A stretch of DNA of 9,982 nucleotides from NCBI GenBank assembly GCA_026002305.1, contig BOBI01000084.1, positions 1 through 9,982 on the forward strand, given 5' to 3'. Below are positions 6,939 to 9,982 of this stretch, one piece after another (position 1 is the stretch's first letter; each line of letters opens with the position of its first letter). The position numbers were made by a program, and so were the translations under genes. Source of the DNA: Spirochaetia bacterium (lineage in GTDB: Bacteria > Spirochaetota > Spirochaetia > Treponematales > Breznakiellaceae). The notes under the pieces were generated by a model, which was not told the DNA's origin, searched no databases, and saw only the letters and a list, made by a program, of their open reading frames with translations.

Positions 6939-7703
6939 ATGACGGTAACATTTGTTACATATTTGATTATTTGCCCTTTGGTTTTTTTGGGCGGCTTTGT
7001 CGATTCTATCGCTGGGGGCGGCGGACTTATAACCCTGCCCGCTTATTTGCTGGGCGGGCTGCCGGTTCACGCTGCTATGGGCACTAATAAATTTTCCTCA
7101 ACCATGGGGGCAGTTACCGCTTCCGGACGTTATTTAAAAAGCGGTTTTGTGGATATAAAACTTTGCATTCCGGCGGTTATTGCGGCGCTTGCGGGTTCGG
7201 CGCTTGGTTCGACAATAACAATGTATACCGACGAAACTATTTTGCGTTTTATTCTTTTGGGCGTTTTGCCTGTTACGGCTTTTTATGTTTTTAAAAAAAA
7301 GACTTTCGAGGTTACCGGAAGTTTATCACGAAAACGCACCCTTATTTTTGCGGCGCTTATTTCGTTTGTTATTGGCACCTACGACGGGTTTTTCGGGCCG
7401 GGCACTGGAACATTTTTAATAATTCTTTTTACAGCCATCGCAAAAATACAACCTGTTAACGCAAGCGCCAACGCTAAAATAATAAACCTTTCGTCTAATG
7501 TTGGCGCAATGGTTGTTTTTATCTGCCATTCGCAGGTTATTTTTTTGTTGGGTACGGTGGCGGGTTTGTTCAGCATCGCGGGTTCGTTTATCGGCTCGGG
7601 GCTTGCGATAAAAAAAGGCGCGGGTCTTGTCCGCATTGTTATCCTTGTGGTTCTTGCGATTCTATTTGTAAAAATTATCAGTGATTTTCTTGTGGCAAAT
7701 TGA
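6939..7703 (+). CDS. TSUP-family (TauE/SafE, DUF81) membrane transporter
   Basis: This 254-residue, strongly hydrophobic protein has about eight predicted membrane segments and belongs to the TSUP family. The two-repeat structure is visible. FLGGFVDSIAGGGGLITLP (16-34) in the first half is echoed by GTYDGFFGPGTGTFL (146-160) in the second, each followed by conserved Asn-containing helices (MGTNKFSS and NASANAKIINLSSN). Family members move small anions such as sulfite, sulfoacetate or taurine-derived compounds across the inner membrane; the substrate here cannot be told. The ATG at 6939 is chosen because upstream in-frame codons lie inside pyrB on the other strand and do not look like protein. 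It has its own promoter, is divergent from pyrB, and ends 54 bases before fliW. No sulfur-metabolism gene adjoins it. Confidence 0.9.
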   Translation: MTVTFVTYLIICPLVFLGGFVDSIAGGGGLITLPAYLLGGLPVHAAMGTNKFSSTMGAVTASGRYLKSGFVDIKLCIPAVIAALAGSALGSTITMYTDETILRFILLGVLPVTAFYVFKKKTFEVTGSLSRKRTLIFAALISFVIGTYDGFFGPGTGTFLIILFTAIAKIQPVNASANAKIINLSSNVGAMVVFICHSQVIFLLGTVAGLFSIAGSFIGSGLAIKKGAGLVRIVILVVLAILFVKIISDFLVAN

Positions 7704-7728
7704 CGATAAGTAGTAAAGTTATTAAAAA
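7700..7728 (+). promoter_or_regulatory. Possible promoter for fliW-csrA
   Basis: TTGACG (7700-7705) overlaps the transporter stop codon and is followed, 17 bases on, by TAAAAA (7723-7728). The -35 is good and the -10 is weak. No flagellar sigma-28 motif (TAAA then GCCGATAA) is visible. Read-through from the transporter promoter is an alternative. Confidence 0.35.
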
Positions 7729-7742
7729 CAATCAATTTCGTT

Positions 7743-7752
7743 AGGGGAGGGA
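7743..7752 (+). promoter_or_regulatory. Strong ribosome binding site of fliW containing two GGA motifs
   Basis: AGGGGAGGGA includes a strong Shine-Dalgarno sequence whose AGGGGAGG core lies 7 bases before the ATG at 7758. It contains GGA at 7746-7748 and 7750-7752. CsrA binds GGA motifs over ribosome binding sites, so control of its own operon is possible. The two motifs are close together and are not shown in a hairpin loop, so this is only a suggestion. Confidence 0.5.
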
Positions 7753-7757
7753 TTATT

Positions 7758-8246
7758 ATGAAAGTAGCAACAAAAGCCTACGGTTTAATTGATGTTGATA
7801 TGAGGCAGCGGCTTTTCTTTCCGCAGGGGCTTTTTGGGTTTGAGTCGTTAAAAGACTATATTTTACTCGATGCCGAGCAGCAGCCCTATTATTGGCTGCA
7901 GTCCATGGAAAGCGCCGCCACCGCGTTCATACTGATAAGCCCATTTTTGTTCCGGCCCGACTATGTGCTTGATATTAACGACGCGGAGCTTGCCGAAATA
8001 GGCATTTCTTCGCCGGAGGCCGCTTTGATTTTTTCGATTGTTACCGTGCCCGCCGACGACAGCGCGGTAACGGCCAACCTGCAGGGGCCCATCGTTATAA
8101 ATACGGAAACCCGTATGGCAAAACAGATCATATTAGGCGACACAAAGTGGAAAACAAAACACGATATAATGCAGGAACTGGCATCGGTTAAACCCGATTT
8201 AAAACCTGAATTTGCCGATCTTAGCACGGACGGAAGCCCATGCTGA
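7758..8246 (+). CDS. fliW: Flagellar assembly factor FliW
   Basis: This 162-residue FliW binds CsrA allosterically and, alternatively, flagellin. In Bacillus and relatives, free flagellin titrates FliW away from CsrA, which then represses flagellin translation. Family marks are the start [12 protein letters not shown], then [18 protein letters not shown], a central hydrophobic core with [13 protein letters not shown], and the late segments [16 protein letters not shown]. It is slightly longer than the usual ~145-155 residues, with a tail that ends in the csrA overlap. It starts after a strong ribosome binding site (7743-7752). Its last 7 bases overlap the csrA start, so the partners are made together. 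No flagellar structural gene lies in the window, although in many spirochaetes flgK and flgL precede this pair; here a transporter does. Confidence 0.95.
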   Translation: MKVATKAYGLIDVDMRQRLFFPQGLFGFESLKDYILLDAEQQPYYWLQSMESAATAFILISPFLFRPDYVLDINDAELAEIGISSPEAALIFSIVTVPADDSAVTANLQGPIVINTETRMAKQIILGDTKWKTKHDIMQELASVKPDLKPEFADLSTDGSPC

Positions 8247-8464
8247 TTTTAACACGAAAAACCGACGAAAAAATCATAATTGGCGATGCCATAACAATTT
8301 CTATTATTGAAGTGCGCGGGGATCAGGTGCGCATCGGTGTCGACGCGCCTAAAACGGTAAAAGTCTACCGCGAGGAAGTTTTCGAAGCAATAAAGACTGA
8401 AAATAAAGCCGCCGTTGCCTCGAAAACATCCCTGCCAAAAATCAACATACCCAACAAAAAGTAG
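8240..8464 (+). CDS. csrA: Carbon storage/translation regulator CsrA
   Basis: This 74-residue RNA-binding protein acts as a domain-swapped dimer and blocks translation by binding GGA motifs. Key residues are in place: Leu4 and Arg6 in MLILTRK on strand 1, and Arg44 in VYREEV on strand 5, the two strands that contact RNA. The core ends near residue 52; the last ~20 residues (TENKAAV to the Lys-rich end) form an extension like that of other CsrA proteins controlled by FliW. The start overlaps the fliW end. Two GGA triplets (8228-8230 and 8232-8234) lie just before the ATG and may serve both as ribosome binding site and as an autoregulatory target. The gene converges on the ferredoxin gene with 26 bases between them. 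That gap holds a short direct repeat (GTAGGCG at 8461 and 8478) but no clear terminator hairpin. Confidence 0.97.
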   Translation: MLILTRKTDEKIIIGDAITISIIEVRGDQVRIGVDAPKTVKVYREEVFEAIKTENKAAVASKTSLPKINIPNKK

Positions 8465-8490
8465 GCGTTTTTGCAGGGTAGGCGGTGTTT

Positions 8491-8892
8491 TTATGATGCT
8501 TCTTTAATAAACAGAACATCTTGCGGGCACTGTTTAGCACAAATACCGCAGGAAATACACTTACTGGGGGTGTCTCTATTTTTTGATTTAACCATAACAT
8601 GGAACGGACACTCTTCTATGCACTTTCCGCAATTTTTGCATTTTTTCTTATCAATTATGTAAATACCCTTATCATTCTGGGTAATAGCTTTTTCCTCGCA
8701 AACCTTTGCGCAAGACCCGCATTGGGCGCAGGTAACGATCTTCGGCTTGCCATCTTTTAAAGTAATATGAATACACGACAGGTTTTCCTCATAATAGGGC
8801 TCGCCCTTGTAGAAAGCCGCCGCGCAGGCATTTTCGCAGGTTAAACAGACGGCGCACATAGAAGCGTCTTTTACCGCTAATTTCTTTTTCAT
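8491..8892 (-). CDS. Four-cluster [4Fe-4S] ferredoxin-type electron carrier
   Basis: This 133-residue protein has 17 cysteines. Four complete C-x2-C-x2-C-x3-C motifs start at Cys13, Cys55, Cys85 and Cys112, with one additional Cys at 40. The last two motifs form a classic 2[4Fe-4S] bacterial ferredoxin domain (CKNCGKCIEECP and CISCGICAKQCP). The first two give the layout of the HycB/CooF/DmsB-type electron-transfer subunits. Such proteins shuttle electrons between a redox enzyme and a hydrogenase or quinone-linked partner. No catalytic partner gene is beside it, so the role is open; anaerobic metabolism is implied. There is no signal peptide, so it is cytoplasmic. AAAGGAG (8906-8900) lies 7 bases before the start, and a near-consensus promoter is upstream, so it is probably a single-gene unit. 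Confidence 0.88.
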   Translation of the reverse strand: MKKKLAVKDASMCAVCLTCENACAAAFYKGEPYYEENLSCIHITLKDGKPKIVTCAQCGSCAKVCEEKAITQNDKGIYIIDKKKCKNCGKCIEECPFHVMVKSKNRDTPSKCISCGICAKQCPQDVLFIKEAS

Positions 8893-8931
8893 ATCGAATC
8901 TCCTTTATTGTAGTTTTCTAAAGCAATTTTA

Positions 8932-8961
8932 GGATGTTTAAAAACAAAAGTTTAAAAATCC
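8932..8961. repeat. Inverted repeat in the ferredoxin leader
   Basis: GGATGTTTAAA (8932-8942) and TTTAAAAATCC (8951-8961) pair over 11 positions with one mismatch around an 8-base gap. On the minus strand this lies at the very start of the predicted ferredoxin transcript, just downstream of the -10 box. It could be an operator or a 5' stabilising hairpin. The region is AT-rich, so chance symmetry cannot be excluded. Confidence 0.4.
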
Positions 8962-8974
8962 ACTTTAATCATAG

Positions 8975-9003
8975 ATTTTATAACCTATGCCGCATTTTGT
9001 CAA
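8975..9003 (-). promoter_or_regulatory. Strong sigma-70-type promoter of the ferredoxin gene
   Basis: On the minus strand, a perfect TTGACA (9003-8998) is followed after 17 bases by TAAAAT (8980-8975). The predicted transcript starts near 8968, giving a leader of about 75 bases that contains the inverted repeat and a good ribosome binding site. Confidence 0.78.
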
Positions 9004-9035
9004 ATTTATTTAGGGGAAAAAGTTGTAAAAATTCA

Positions 9036-9055
9036 TAAAAAAGCCGGTGGGCTGT
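9036..9055 (-). terminator. Possible weak terminator of rnpB
   Basis: On the minus strand, just after the RNA's 3' end, AGCC-CACC-GGCT is followed by a run of T residues (A-run at 9037-9042 on the plus strand). The stem is only four base pairs, so it is weak. The T-rich stretch between it and the RNA may also contribute. Confidence 0.4.
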
Positions 9056-9062
9056 AAAAAAA

Positions 9063-9482
9063 AGCGATGAACCTGTAAGCCGGATTCTGTTATGCAAAGT
9101 GTTTACAAAAGCAAACATTTCGCAAACTTTACCATCTGTCTTGTGCCGGCTTTGCAGGCGGCCTCTTTGCAGTTTACCCGCGGATTTTACAGGCGGGCAG
9201 CCCATCCGCTGTTTAACTTTGCTCCTGATGAGGCTTGCAAAGCGAAAAATGTTGCCATTTTTCCGGTGGTCTCTTACACCGCCATTTCACCCTTACCCGG
9301 CCTTAAAAAAAGGCCAAGGCGGTATGTTTTCTGTTGCGCTCTCTGTAGCCTACGCCGTGGCGTATTCCCCCGGGTGTTACCCGGCATCATGCCCTGCGGA
9401 GCCCGGACTTTCCTCAGGGCAGCCGGTTACACGGTAATTTGACCTTGCAACCGGCTATCCCGCGGCAAAGCGGTTCATCGCT
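9063..9482 (-). ncRNA. rnpB: RNase P RNA (catalytic subunit), bacterial type A-like
   Basis: This is the catalytic RNA that trims the 5' leader from precursor tRNAs. On the minus strand the conserved core GAGGAAAGTCCGGGCTCC lies at 9416-9399, AGGGTGAAATGG at 9293-9282, and the terminal ACAGAATCCGGCTTACAG at 9090-9073. These are hallmarks of bacterial rnpB. The 5' segment AGCGATGAACC (9482-9472 region) and the 3' segment GGTTCATCGCT (9073-9063) pair perfectly over 11 bases as helix P1, which fixes the ends. The length of about 420 nt is within the usual 350-420. GGTAA near the P15 region probably supplies the CCA-binding loop. The apparent reading frames across this stretch are not genes. It lies directly after the zinc-ribbon protein gene in the same direction. 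Confidence 0.96.
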
Positions 9483-9496
9483 AAAAGTTTCTGTCT

Positions 9497-9525
9497 TCTA
9501 TAAAGCTGTTATTCCTCGTAATCAA
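9497..9525 (-). promoter_or_regulatory. Likely rnpB promoter
   Basis: On the minus strand TTGATT (9525-9520) and TATAGA (9502-9497) are 17 bases apart. They overlap the 3' end of the upstream gene. Transcription would begin about 7 bases before helix P1, consistent with an independently transcribed RNase P RNA. Confidence 0.55.
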
Positions 9526-9982
9526 CGACCTTGTCGTCTTCTTCGTCCGCTTCTTCTTCGTCAAATTCTTCGTCGTCTAAATCGTCAAGGTCGGAAAGGC
9601 TTCCGGCTTCGTCGTCCAAATAAAATTCATCGCCTTCTTCGGATTCTTCGTAAGAAAGAATACTTGAACAATAAGGGCACGAAACAATATATTTGCCGTT
9701 TCTAACATCATTGGCAAATTGCGCCGGTAAAATCATGTGGCAGCTTGTACACACGCCGCTTTTAATTGCCACAATGCCGTTACCGCCTTTCTTTTTTACG
9801 ATGCGTTCAAACTTAAATAGAACCTCGGAATCTATACCGGTGGATATTTCACTTTCCTGTGCTTCCAGCTCTTTTAATTGTTCTTTGCGTACGGCGATTT
9901 CCGCTTCGATACCCGCTCTGCGTTCTGCCAATTCCGCTTCCTGGCTGTCCATAAATTCTTTGCTTGTTTTCATATCTTCGTT
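9509..9982 (-). CDS. Coiled-coil zinc-ribbon protein of the CT398/CdsZ type, 5' end outside window
   Basis: The frame is open to the right edge, so the ATG at 9973 is probably internal and the gene starts beyond the window. The visible part (about 157 residues) begins with a charged, heptad-like coiled coil (SQEAELAERRAGIEAEIAV and on). Then follows FERIVKKKGGNGIVAI and a C4 zinc ribbon, CTSC ... CPYC, typical of the zf-RING_7 domain of CT398-like proteins. Full members are usually about 240 residues with a long N-terminal hairpin coil. Some bind type III secretion or flagellar components, but the role in most bacteria is unknown. The final ~45 residues after LSYEE are almost all Asp and Glu, an unusual acidic tail. 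The gene stops 26 bases before the mature rnpB start. Confidence 0.8.
   Translation of the reverse strand, partial: NEDMKTSKEFMDSQEAELAERRAGIEAEIAVRKEQLKELEAQESEISTGIDSEVLFKFERIVKKKGGNGIVAIKSGVCTSCHMILPAQFANDVRNGKYIVSCPYCSSILSYEESEEGDEFYLDDEAGSLSDLDDLDDEEFDEEEADEEDDKVVDYEE

Noticed and set aside
8461..8490. Direct repeat GTAGGCG followed twice by T-runs between csrA and the ferredoxin gene, considered as a terminator
   Set aside because: The copies are in the same orientation and cannot form a stem. Termination may occur there, but the sequence does not show how.
9092..9442. Two overlapping plus-strand reading frames of about 115 residues
   Set aside because: They lie within the RNase P RNA on the opposite strand, and their translations have no protein-like pattern. 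Structured RNA genes of high GC often leave open frames.
1..9982. Search for CRISPR arrays, tRNA genes, phage modules or defence islands
   Set aside because: No regularly spaced repeats, tRNA cloverleaf signatures or clustered defence genes were seen. Apart from the mobile patch at the left, the genes are housekeeping or familiar accessory types.

Overview
The window looks like a chromosomal segment of a moderate-GC, flagellated, probably anaerobic bacterium. A spirochaete of the Treponema type is my best guess. The reasons are an overlapping fliW-csrA pair with a treponeme-like CsrA, several Fe-S or Cys4 metal proteins, and the general gene style. The pyrimidine genes, especially pyrI, look clostridial, so a Firmicute cannot be excluded without a search.

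Positions 1 to about 1500 are a degraded accessory patch. It begins with the 3' part of an IS3-family transposase gene, whose element probably ends near 485. Just beyond are a DUF6364-type antitoxin gene, apparently intact, and the first ~45 codons of its PIN-domain toxin. The toxin gene is cut off by the broken end of a second transposase gene, which lies on the minus strand and is inactivated by apparent single-base deletions and a stop codon.

From about 1550 the region is orderly. A strong promoter drives a 47-residue desulforedoxin-like iron protein, which is followed by a perfect 22-bp palindrome. Next comes a complete UvrD/PcrA-family helicase (plus strand) with a 12-bp tandem repeat inside its coding sequence. 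It converges, with overlapping stop codons, on a minus-strand operon pyrB-pyrI-pyrC. That operon encodes the catalytic and regulatory subunits of aspartate carbamoyltransferase and dihydroorotase, steps 2 and 3 of pyrimidine synthesis. All three genes overlap by a few bases, which suggests translational coupling.

A 94-bp divergent spacer separates pyrB from a plus-strand TSUP (TauE/SafE-type) membrane transporter. The spacer holds a near-consensus promoter for the transporter and an inverted repeat over its -35 box. Then come fliW and csrA, which together with flagellin form the known CsrA-FliW partner switch for flagellin translation. Convergent to them is a gene for a small ferredoxin with four predicted [4Fe-4S] sites, which has its own near-consensus promoter.

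The right end holds rnpB (RNase P RNA, minus strand, with an 11-bp P1 helix visible) and the 3' part of a gene for a coiled-coil/zinc-ribbon protein of the CT398/CdsZ type, which runs off the window.

I found no CRISPR array, tRNA or phage module, and no convincing new multi-gene system. The most informative oddities are the wrecked toxin-antitoxin locus, the inverted repeat in the pyrB/transporter spacer, the orphan four-cluster ferredoxin with a leader hairpin, and the tandem repeat in the helicase.
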